From positions 1-64,000 of the forward strand of contig MU832101.1 of assembly GCA_029204225.1 (NCBI GenBank): a DNA stretch of 64,000 nucleotides, given 5' to 3'. The DNA is from Diphasiastrum complanatum. Its lineage: Eukaryota; Streptophyta; Lycopodiopsida; Lycopodiales; Lycopodiaceae. A program made the translations under genes and the position numbers. Numbering within the stretch: the stretch's first letter is position 1; each line of letters opens with the position of its first letter. The notes under the pieces are model-generated. The model was given only the letters and a program-made list of their open reading frames with translations, searched no databases and had not been told where the DNA came from. Positions 54,067 to 62,660 of the stretch are shown here, one piece after another.

Positions 54067-54432
54067 TCACTGATCCTCCACCGACTCCTCGCCCTCGTCT
54101 GGTGCATTGTTTTGTCGCTCTTGCTCTGCCTCCCGGTTAGCCCGAGCTGCCTCCTGGTTAGCCCGACGTCTGGCCGCCCTTTCCCTGACCATGATGAGCT
54201 GCCGTCGTGTGAAATTCATTCCGATCTGCTCATCCAGATCCAGCTCGACAGCGGGGACAGGATCCACAGCGGGGGCGGGTGGCTCCGGTTCCGGATTTCT
54301 CTGTCGAGTCTGTCGCAGCATCTCTCGGATATCTGCCTCTTGCTTCCGATGCCTCTCGTTGTGCCTTCGGATATCTTCCTCAAGCTTTCTCCTGGCTTCG
54401 CCCTCGGGCTTCGGTGGTATTCGCTCAGCCAT
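54067..54432 (-). CDS. Small charged accessory protein of the hAT-like element, unit 1 (121 aa)
   Basis: ATG at 54432 (MAERIPPKPEG), stop at 54067-54069. Two charged helical blocks (ARRKLEEDIRRHNERHRKQE and RERAARRRANQEAARANREA) flank a Pro/Val-rich linker (NPEPEPPAPAVDPVPAVELD) and an acidic C-terminus (DEGEESVEDQ). No known domain is recognised; the helices look coiled-coil prone. A TATA-like ATAAATA lies on the same strand at 54612-54606, about 175 bp before the ATG. It converges with the transposase gene across about 520 bp. The frame is unbroken in both units. Role unknown; it could help the transposase bind DNA or oligomerise. Confidence 0.65.
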   Translation of the reverse strand: MAERIPPKPEGEARRKLEEDIRRHNERHRKQEADIREMLRQTRQRNPEPEPPAPAVDPVPAVELDLDEQIGMNFTRRQLIMVRERAARRRANQEAARANREAEQERQNNAPDEGEESVEDQ

Positions 54433-54605
54433 CTCGATCGACCTTCTCCTCACAGCACCCTGATCCTTGAACACCCTCTCACAGCACCCTGGCTCTCAAA
54501 CAGCCTCTCACAGCCTGTCACCGGCTCTCGCTTGCTCTCTCACTGTCTATCACTAGCCCTCTCACAGCCTCTGAAAATGCCGACCACAATGGCATTGTGA
54601 GTGCC

Positions 54606-54612
54606 TATTTAT
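54606..54612 (-). promoter_or_regulatory. TATA-like box of the accessory gene, unit 1
   Basis: ATAAATA on the minus strand, about 175 bp upstream of the ATG, in otherwise GC-rich sequence. The repeated GCTGTGAGAG motifs downstream of it may belong to the leader. Confidence 0.45.
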
Positions 54613-54654
54613 CCCCACAGCCTGATCGGCCATGTGGATCCCCATCATCCCTCC

Positions 54655-54824
54655 ATGTGCCTCCGTACCCGCCCCCATGTGATGCTCCCCCCTGTGTTGG
54701 TCTCCCATTGGGCCCATGGTCTGCTCACCCACAATGCCCATGTGCCTCTGTACTTGCCCCCATGTGATGCTACCCCCCTGTGTTGGTCTCCCATTGGCCC
54801 CTCGGTCTGCTCACTCGCAGTGCC
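54655..54824. repeat. Tandem duplication, 2 x 85 bp, upstream of the accessory gene (unit 1)
   Basis: Units beginning ATGTGCCTC and containing GTGTTGGTCTCCCATTGG occur at about 54655 and 54740. They lie on the promoter side of the minus-strand gene and repeat in unit 2 at about 60926-61095. Confidence 0.75.
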
Positions 54825-54979
54825 CATGTGCCATTGCAACGGTCCCCTGCATCATGTACTGTACCCTCTTTTTTTACACCCAGAACCCCCTCTTTTTACT
54901 TTTTTTTGTCCTTTTTTGGTAGTTAATATGCAAAAAAAAATTACTAAAAATATATTAAAAAATAAAAAAAAATATTAAA

Positions 54980-55081
54980 AATGGTACCGCCCTGGTACCG
55001 CGGATCCCAGGGCGGTACCGTACCGGCGGTACCACTGATATGGTACCGGCGGTACCATACCAGCGGTACCACGAGGTACTA

Positions 55082-55083
<2 letters not shown>
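54980..55083. repeat. GGTACC cluster, right end of unit 1
   Basis: Seven GGTACC palindromes in about 100 bp, mirroring the left end. The same array occurs at 61251-61354 in unit 2. Confidence 0.7.

Positions 55084-55123
<40 letters not shown>
55084..55123. repeat. (AT)20 between the two inner units
   Basis: Forty bases of pure AT repeat join CTATG of unit 1 to CATAGG of unit 2. Confidence 0.95.
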
Positions 55124-55125
<2 letters not shown>

Positions 55126-55494
55126 TAGGTCCCGCGGTACTGGGTACCGCGGATCCCGGTACCGCGGGACCATACTGGTACCGCGGTACCATGATGGTAC
55201 CGCGGTACCACAATATAATAATATATTTATTATTTAATATTTTTTTTAATTTTTTTTTACCTAAACCTACCCGCCCCCCTCGCATTTCCTCTGAAATTTT
55301 TTTGAGCCCTCTCCGCCCTGCCATCGCTGCTGGTTTTTCTTGCCTGCCTTTGATTCCTTGCGTCGCCCATCGCCCACGCAACGCCCTGCCTTGCATCTGA
55401 TTTCCTTTGCCCTGCATTCGCCCATTTTCAGCGTCTCTCCAACAGTGAACCCTGCTGTTTTTTTTCCAGCAATCCATCCCTCATTTCATCTGCA

Positions 55495-58400
55495 ATGGTG
55501 CAATCCGACCTTTCCGGTCTATGGGACGAGGTAGACATTGTCAGGCGGGTTGCCGACAAGGCCAACAAGACCGGTCAGAAGATCGTGCGTTGCCGATACT
55601 GTCTCGTCGAGTTTGCTGCATCCCTCACTCGCCTTAAAGGCCATCTGCTCGGTGCACGCGCCAAAAATGGTGCCACCTTGAATGCTGCCCCTTGTGGCAG
55701 CATGACCGTCCCCGACAGGCAGCGACTACTGGACACCTACGGGCCGCGGCTCGTGGCAGGGGAGAACACCATTTCGGAGGGCGTTCTCCGATTTTGCACC
55801 GCTCCTTATGTGACTAACCCAGAGTTGCTGCCTGCTTGGCTGGCACGCACGAGGAGAGGGAGTGCATCCTCCTCTGGTCCCTTTGCCCCTCAGACAGCTC
55901 TGCCTCATGCACCCCCATCTGCTCAGATTCCGGTGGATCCCGTCCCATCGCGTCCGACAGTTGCCACTGCGGTTCCACCACCACCCACTGTTGCTCGCAC
56001 TCCACCAGTCTACGACTTTCTCATGGACTCTCCGCCACCCGAGCAGGCCCAGGATGGTACTGGGCGGGCCTTCGAGGATGTGGAAGAGATCCCTTCTTCC
56101 TTCCCTTCCCATCCGGATGACCTCCTCAGCCAGCAGTTTTCGTACCCCATGCCAGATGTTGCCCCTCCACCAGTGCACCCCACCTATGCTGCTGCACCCA
56201 TCCCTGCCAGTGCATCCCACTCTCCCCATTCCACGTCTACAGCCGATGCATCCACCAGCGCCCAGCCTGTCGCGTCATCGTCCATTCCCGTCACGGTTGG
56301 TGCACCGTGCTGGAGGTCCACCACCCGTCGTCCACCAGGGAGAGCCCTCGTGCAGCAGACCATTCGCGGCGCGCATCAGCCGCACATGGACAGAGAGGCC
56401 ACACAGGCCGTGGCCAGTCTGGTTTACGAGCTGAACCTGCCCTTTGCCATCACCGACTCTGAGCCCTTCAGAAGGGCCTTCCGCCTTGCACAGTCTGTCA
56501 GCCCTAGCTGGAGAGTCCCTAGTTCAGAGGTTGTCCGCACACACATGCTGAGGGATAGGGTCGAGTCCTTGTCTAGAGAGATGGAGCCTCTGCGTCGGCA
56601 CTGGGCCACTTACGGTTGCAGCATCATGTCCGATGGCTGGACTGATGTCAGGAGGAGGCCGATCCTCAACATACTGGTCTCCAGCTGCATGGGCACACAG
56701 TTTTTGAGGGCAGTGGATTGCAGCAGGGGGGGGAGAGTCATATCTGCAGAGTTCATGTTTGATGTCATCAGGTCTTCCATCCTAGCCATAGGCCCACAGC
56801 ATGTCGTCACGGTGGTGACGGACAATGCCACGAACTGCATTCAGATGGGTGTACTGCTAGAGGCCGAGTTCCCTCATATTGTTCATACCCCCTGTGCAGC
56901 CCACGGCATAGACCTTTTGATGGGGGACATTGGAGCACTTCCCTGGGTTAGAGCCATCGTCCGGGAGGCCCTCTTCCTGGTGACTTTTGTCACCAGAAAG
57001 AGGCGTGTTCTTGCCATGTTTCGGGTGTTTAGCCATCTGGACCTCCGTAAGCCAGCCCCCACGCGCTTTGCATTCGACTTGGTGGTCATCGACCGTTTGA
57101 TCAGGTGCAGGGCCCAGCTTCTACAGATGGTTGCCAGTGATCTTTGGGGTGCCAGTACATTTCCGCACACTGAGGATGGGGAGCACTTTTCTTCCACGGT
57201 GAGGGGAGACCAGTTCTGGAGGGATGCACAGACATTGTCAGGACTGCTTCGACCACTCTACATTGTGCTCCGCATGGCTGACAGCGAGGGGTCGACACTT
57301 GGACTGGTGTATGAGCTCATGGACCGGATTGGACAGTTCCTGCAGCTGCCCATCTTGCAGCCAGAGAGGTAAGCGGTACAGTGTTGCAATTGACCTTTAT
57401 CTTTTCAGTACTTGCTAGTTTGTTTTTCTGTCAATGTTAAGCTTTTTCGTAATGCCCTAAACCACATGCCCCTCACCTGCAGGATGACAGAGCTGAAGTT
57501 CATATGGGAGACGCGATGGAACTACTTCCACAGGAGTATCCACAGCGTTGCACACATGCTGCATCCCCTCTTCCTCTCTCCGACACAGATCGCAGACAGG
57601 GAGCTCGAGGCCGATTGGCTTCAGTACATTCACAGGGTGGGTCCACACATAGGTTTGGATCCTATCAGGCTCATGGAGGAGCTCGCTGCATTTCGTTTCG
57701 GCATGGGCACATTCGGCCACCCGGCTGCCCAGGATCCAGAGAGGAGGCAGCTACCCATTACCTGGTGGACCATGTTCGGTAGCACATACCCATCTATACA
57801 GCGTCTTGCACTGCGTGTCCTTTCTCAGGTATGCATCTCATTTTATCCTCCATTTTTTGTGTTTCGTTGAAGTTTCACCTTTGCCACAATGTGCTGAAGT
57901 ATTTCAATGCACGCACCACAGGACTGTGCTGCCTCTGTGTGTGAGCGTAATTGGAGCACATGGGCACTGATTCACACGAGGAGAAGAAACCGGTTGTCAG
58001 TGAGTCAGTTGGAGCGGTTGGTGTTCTGTAGCACCAACGCACGTCTCGCCAGGAGGCTTCCGACCATTACGAGCGCATTGCAGGTGATAAGCTAATCTTT
58101 CATAGCATGTTGGTTGACTCCTGGTATGTTGATTTCATTTCTTGAAAAAGTTGTCTCTCTGACATGCAAATTTTAAACCTTGCAGACGAAGATATCTGAT
58201 TTGGAGCGCCAGGTTGACTTGCCTACGGACAGCACCCATCCCATGCCTGCAGATGACCTGGGCACACAGTTGATGGCAGAGAGAGAGAGGGAGCTTGCCG
58301 AGATGAGAGAGAGAGAGCTTGGGCTTGAGCACAGAGAGCCCCCATTGTATGAGGCAGATGAGCCAGTGTCAGAGGATGAGCATGATGAGGATGAGCCCAT

Positions 58401-59814
58401 TCGGGTTGTGTTTGCCAGACCAGAGAGGGATGAGGCAGATTATACAGGTGCAGGGCACACGCCACGGGCAGGGGTCACAGGTGCATCACGTGGCAGAGGT
58501 GGGACACATGGCACAGGTTATACCGGCAGACAGGCAGGGCACACAGGGGGGGGCAGTGGCATACCTACCTATGTCGACATGATGGAGGAGGCTCTTGATA
58601 GAGGGCAGAGTGGTTTAGATGCTGGTCCCGCAGATGTTTGGATGCGTGCAGCACAGAGTCATGGCCGTTACTACGACAGCACACCAGAGGAGGCACCTGA
58701 TGACTTTCATTGCACAGATTGGGAGGCCATGCAGGGTCTACAGGGTGCACATGATGAGGCACGGGATGAGGCTTGGGTTGATTCAGGGGTTGGTGCACAG
58801 GATGATTCAGAGGTCGGTGCACAGGATGATTTAGAGGCTGGTGCACAGAATGAGTCCCAGAGCCCAGAGCATTTGTATTCGGATGCCCAGCTGGCCGACT
58901 TGGTTGCCACATTGGATTCAGAGGCCTTGCAGATGCCGAGTGTCAGGGCGCCCCCATCATCTCTTGCCAGCATGCCACACACAGAGTCCCAGCCAGAGCA
59001 GCCGCATGAGGTGCCTACAGTTCCTCCAGCTCCTCAGAGGGTGTATGTGCGTCGCACAGCTCCTCCAGTGCCACCGATGCCATTTAGGCCTGCATCCCCT
59101 CCATCGCCGTCCACTTCTGCAGCACCAGGTCTCCATGGCAGGCCACCATCTGTGCCCAGGTTTTCTCTTGCAGCGCCCACATCCACAGTGTCTCCTCCAG
59201 TGGCAGCACCCACGTCACATCCTCCTCCTTTGGCAGCACCCAGGATGTACCAGTACCGGCCACCACAGCGCCCCTTTCAGTACATATCGCCACTGTACTC
59301 GCCTCCTGCACAGCCAGTTCCTCCACCTGCAGCAGCCCCACGGGCACACACTCCACGAGCTCATCCTCCTCGCTCAGTTGCACAGGGAGTTCTCTCTTTT
59401 GCTTCCCTATCCCAGCCGGCCTCAGCTTGGGCCCAGCCTAGCCAGCCAGGTGATTTGCATGGGGGTGACGAGGCATTGACAGCTCCTCTTGTCCGCAAGA
59501 GACCAGGCAGGCCCAAGGGTGCACCGAACAAGAAAGGCAAGGCACAGAAACTGCCAGGGAGGAGAGGACGACCACGCAGGGCTCCAGGTACAGGTAGAGG
59601 TGCAGTATCACAGCCAGTTGGAGCAGGTGTTGTTGGTTTGGCCTGCTTGGGGGCTGATGCGGAGGCTGATTGGGAGGATGAGGATGACGAGTCTTCCCCC
59701 TCGGATACACAGCCCATGCCAGTTCCAGACAGGCAGAGATATCGGCTGCGAGAGTCAGCTCGGGGCCCTGAGTTGTCTCCAGAGCATTCGTCTGAGTCAG
59801 AGCCAGAGCATTGA
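55495..59814 (+). CDS. hAT-family transposase, unit 2 (intact, 1,336 aa predicted)
   Basis: Exons 55495-57368, 57483-57828, 57922-58083 and 58186-59814 join in phase to 1,336 codons plus TGA. It would cut and paste the element in the nucleus. Domains: BED zinc finger (about 25-55), disordered Pro/Ser linker (about 100-290), DUF659 core with SDGWTD and VTDNATN aspartates (376-445), PCAAHGIDLLMGDIGAL nearby, and the hAT C-terminal dimerisation region with CERNWS in exon 3 (about 741-795). Exon 4 adds about 540 residues: an acidic/Glu-Arg part, a Pro-rich part, then AT-hooks KRPGRPKG and RRGRPRRAPG (about 1231-1270) and an acidic end. That is much longer than the 600-900 residues usual for hAT transposases. 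Upstream AT-rich DNA (about 55210-55250) may hold the promoter. Confidence 0.88.
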
Positions 59815-60337
59815 TTGTGGCTCTATTGTTTTAGTTTCAGTAGTTTGTCTCTAGCAGTCGGTCTACCATTGTACTCAGATGATTTTTCACATTATATACA
59901 GTGTTTGGCCTACATTATTTGCTGCACATTGTGCGTATGTCGCTCTGTACATGTGATGCTTTATTTTATGTTGAAGAATTCTATGTGCGTGTGTGAATCC
60001 TATTTTCATTTAATTTCGTTTGAAGTGAATGCTAGCTTCACATAGATGCACCTACATCATGAGCACAGCAATCACCCCTACACCCCAAACGACATTGAAT
60101 AAACACATGTAATACATCTGCATTTAAAAAAATTACAAACATTGCATCTTACATGACCAAGCTCGCGTTGCACAAAAAACAACTATGTATATATTCAACC
60201 GTTGTATCAGGATAACATCACATATACTGTCATTTTTTTAAGCAGCCATCTAGTTATTTGCTGCACCATAAACTGCCGAAAACTACATAGCAACAGTCCG
60301 CCACATACGGGTGGACCTCATCTATTCTAAACATCCC

Positions 60338-60703
60338 TCACTGATCCTCCACCGACTCCTCGCCCTCGTCTGGTGCATTGTTTTGTCGCTCTCGCTCTGC
60401 CTCCCGGTTAGCCCGAGCTGCCTCCTGGTTAGCCCGACGTCTGGCCGCCCTTTCCCTGACCATGATGAGCTGCCGTCGTGTGAAATTCATTCCGATCTGC
60501 TCATCCAGATCCAGCTCGACAGCGGGGACAGGATCCACAGCGGGGGCGGGTGGCTCCGGTTCCGGATTTCTCTGTCGAGTCTGTCGCAGCATCTCTCGGA
60601 TATCTGCCTCTTGCTTCCGATGCCTCTCGTTGTGCCTTCGGATATCTTCCTCAAGCTTTCTCCTGGCTTCGCCCTCGGGCTTCGGTGGTATTCGCTCAGC
60701 CAT
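60338..60703 (-). CDS. Small charged accessory protein, unit 2 (121 aa)
   Basis: Same gene as in unit 1, starting at ATG 60703 and unbroken. The visible difference is one residue, EAERERQ here against EAEQERQ. It shares the TATA-like box (60883-60877 on the minus strand) and the upstream 85-bp tandem repeat. Its convergent position relative to the transposase is preserved. Confidence 0.65.
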   Translation of the reverse strand: MAERIPPKPEGEARRKLEEDIRRHNERHRKQEADIREMLRQTRQRNPEPEPPAPAVDPVPAVELDLDEQIGMNFTRRQLIMVRERAARRRANQEAARANREAERERQNNAPDEGEESVEDQ

Positions 60704-61434
60704 CTCGATCGACCTTCTCCTCACAGCACCCTGATCCTTGAACACCCTCTCACAGCACCCTGGCTCTCAAACAGCCTCTCACAGCCTGTCACCGGCTCTC
60801 GCTTGCTCTCTCACTGTCTATCACTAGCCCTCTCACAGCCTCTGAAAATGCCGACCACAATGGCATTGTGAGTGCCTATTTATCCCCACAGCCTGATCGG
60901 CCATGTGGATCCCCATCATCCCTCCATGTGCCTCCGTACCCGCCCCCATGTGATGCTCCCCCCTGTGTTGGTCTCCCATTGGGCCCATGGTCTGCTCACC
61001 CACAATGCCCATGTGCCTCTGTACTTGCCCCCATGTGATGCTACCCCCCTGTGTTGGTCTCCCATTGGCCCCTCGGTCTGCTCACTCGCAGTGCCCATGT
61101 GCCATTGCAACGGTCCCCTGCATCATGTACTGTACCCTCTTTTTTTACACCCAGAACCCCCTCTTTTTACTTTTTTTTGTCCTTTTTTGGTAGTTAATAT
61201 GCAAAAAAAAATTACTAAAAATATATTAAAAAATAAAAAAAAATATTAAAAATGGTACCGCCCTGGTACCGCGGATCCCAGGGCGGTACCGTACCGGCGG
61301 TACCACTGATATGGTACCGGCGGTACCATACCAGCGGTACCAGAGGGTACTATGATATATATATATATATAATTCGGTTCAAACCGTTTTTCAGTTCGAA
61401 CCAGCCTGGCCAATCGAATCGACTTGTAACCTTG

Positions 61435-61566
61435 ATTGGGGAAAGTATCTCCCAATGGTTGAGTTCGTGCACAAGTCGTCGGTCGCTCACGTCGGGAAAT
61501 TGAGGTCAGAACCTGGGTGTATCTTAAAATCCCTAAGGATTCAAAGGTACTTCGGACGAGAAAATG
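61435..61566 (+). pseudogene. Gypsy-3 continuation after the hAT-type insertion
   Basis: Starts in the integrase with [15 protein letters not shown]-like coding, then a deletion, then [17 protein letters not shown]-type coding matching Gypsy-2 at about 27330-27410. It ends abruptly at about 61566 where LINE-H sequence begins. Confidence 0.75.
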
Positions 61567-61982
61567 TAGTATCCTCAACATCAGAGATATTAGAGATGAT
61601 GTCCCTCTGCAAAGCACTAAGCGCAGCACGAAGAGAAGCAATTTCAGTTTGTTGAGCGTCAATCGTGGCAGTCTTAGTAAGCAAATCCGCACGAAGTTCA
61701 TTGAGTTGTGAAAGAAAAGCAGCAAATTGCTTAGAAATGTACTCATTCAGTGAGGAGATGTTCTCAGGAGTGGTGTGCCGCGTGTAGGTGTGGTGTGTGT
61801 CTCCCATAGCAGCTGAGGACGAAGCAACGACCTGTGGTGGTCGATCGTTGACAGAATCGATAGGCATGGTGGATGCAATTTCCAAAGTACGAAAACGTTT
61901 ATGAGAGCCTGTAGACATAAACTTCTTAGCACACTGTGTGCGCAAGACAAAGCCTGGAGGCAGGTGAAACGAAGCCGTAGGA

Positions 61983-61987
<5 letters not shown>
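61567..61987 (-). mobile_element. LINE-H ORF1 N-terminal fragment
   Basis: A minus-strand frame (61945-61541) begins near TGSHKRFRTLEIASTMPIDS and runs into a heptad-patterned coiled coil (LNEYISKQFAAFLSQLNELR, then DAQQTEIASLRAALSALQRD). This resembles the coiled-coil part of the LINE ORF1 proteins at 16.5 and 36.7 kb, and like LINE-D it is preceded in sense by a (CT)n tract. No RRM part follows. Confidence 0.55.
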
Positions 61988-62040
<53 letters not shown>

Positions 62041-62051
62041 TTGAGAGAGAG
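61988..62051 (-). repeat. (GA)n microsatellite upstream of LINE-H ORF1
   Basis: About 30 GA units on the + strand, interrupted near 62033-62045. In LINE sense it reads (CT)n and lies 5' of the ORF1 fragment. Confidence 0.88.
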
Positions 62052-62239
62052 ATTTAAGACACTATTGAAGAAAGTTGAAAGAAACAACCGAACTTCTATT
62101 TTTGCCTTATAGACATCTAGAAAGCCTTCACAACAGTTTCAAGGCATAAACTATGGGAAGAACGAAAGAAATTGATATCCGTAGGGATCTCATGCACGCA
62201 ATTGAAAAGCATAATAAAAGAAGTGATGCAAAGGTGCAT

Positions 62240-62485
62240 CCTTTGAAGGGATTCACCAATGAGATTTTCAGCAACATTGATGTTTAACAAGGTTGTCGTC
62301 TATGCCCTATTATTTTTGGTTATTACAATGACAACCTTAAAGATTTCCTCAATGAAGAAAGTTGGGGTGGTGCCAAGCTCCTTCGTTATGTTATCAAGCT
62401 TCTTCTTTATGCAAATGATGTGGTTCTTTTTGCCACCACTTTAGATTGCATACAACAACATTTTGATGCTCACAAGAAAATGTGA
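62240..62485 (+). mobile_element. LINE reverse-transcriptase relic (different family)
   Basis: The + strand reads QGCRLCPIIFGYYNDNLKDF (motif B-like) and LLLYANDVVLFATTLDCIQQ (motif C with YAND instead of YADD). It resembles other plant LINE RTs more than LINEs A-G. It is broken by a stop before QGCR. Confidence 0.6.
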
Positions 62486-62514
62486 GGAGAGTAAGAAGCT
62501 CACTCATGCATAGC

Positions 62515-62660
62515 TAAAGTATCCAACACATGTGCAAGAATTGTATGCAATAGTTCATGCCCTTAAGGTCTGGCGACTCTATTTCTATGATGTTGAACTT
62601 TATGTATACAATAATCATAGCATCTCGAGGAATTTTGCGATCAGCCAGAGATGAGGGTCA
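62515..62660 (+). mobile_element. Gypsy RNase H relic
   Basis: QELYAIVHALKVWRLYFYDV, then LYVYNNHSISRNF, recognisable as the RNase H region of a gypsy element. It is older and more divergent than Gypsy-1, -2 and -3. Confidence 0.6.

Larger units (their letters stand above)
48852..55083. mobile_element. Inner hAT-like transposon, unit 1 (6,232 bp)
   Basis: It runs from CATAGGTCCCGCGGTAC to GGTACTATG. The ends are imperfect inverted repeats (the right end on the other strand reads CATAGTACCTCGTGGTAC). Both ends hold clusters of GGTACC: six in 48852-48940 and seven in 54980-55083. Inside are a transposase gene (+) and a small gene (-), with 3' ends facing each other. If the 8-bp target duplication is ATATATAT it is hidden in the flanking (AT)n. 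It is almost identical to unit 2, with a period of 6,272 bp. Confidence 0.85.
55124..61354. mobile_element. Inner hAT-like transposon, unit 2 (6,231 bp)
   Basis: Same orientation and content as unit 1, shorter by one base. By eye about 20 single-base differences separate the two, so they are roughly 99.7% identical along the whole length, non-coding parts included. That indicates a recent duplication or two very recent insertions. Its genes are intact, so it is the potentially autonomous copy. It is followed by (AT)n (61355-61371) and the right part of the outer element. Confidence 0.86.
48725..61434. mobile_element. hAT-type outer element (12.7 kb with cargo) inside Gypsy-3
   Basis: The left end is CAAAGTTGCATG; the right end on the opposite strand is CAAGGTTACAAG (12 bp, 9 matching). 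Both follow the hAT end rule. Flanks are ATTGGGAA (48717-48724) and ATTGGGGA (61435-61442), an 8-bp duplication with one difference, at a site where Gypsy-1 reads gattgggaaaagt. Outside the cargo only about 127 bp (left) and 80 bp (right) belong to it, with TTCGAAC/GTTCGAACC motifs, so by itself it is a roughly 200-bp non-autonomous element. Two transposon units lie within its (AT)n. Confidence 0.78.

Noticed and set aside
54040-54600. 186-codon + strand frame opposite the small charged gene
   Set aside because: Leu/Ser-rich antisense of the charged frame. The minus frame has an ATG, a TATA-like box and a coherent composition, so the + frame is the shadow.
55084-55123. Centromeric or telomeric repeat, or an origin
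   Set aside because: A plain AT dinucleotide tract between two transposon units. No telomere motif or satellite array is seen.
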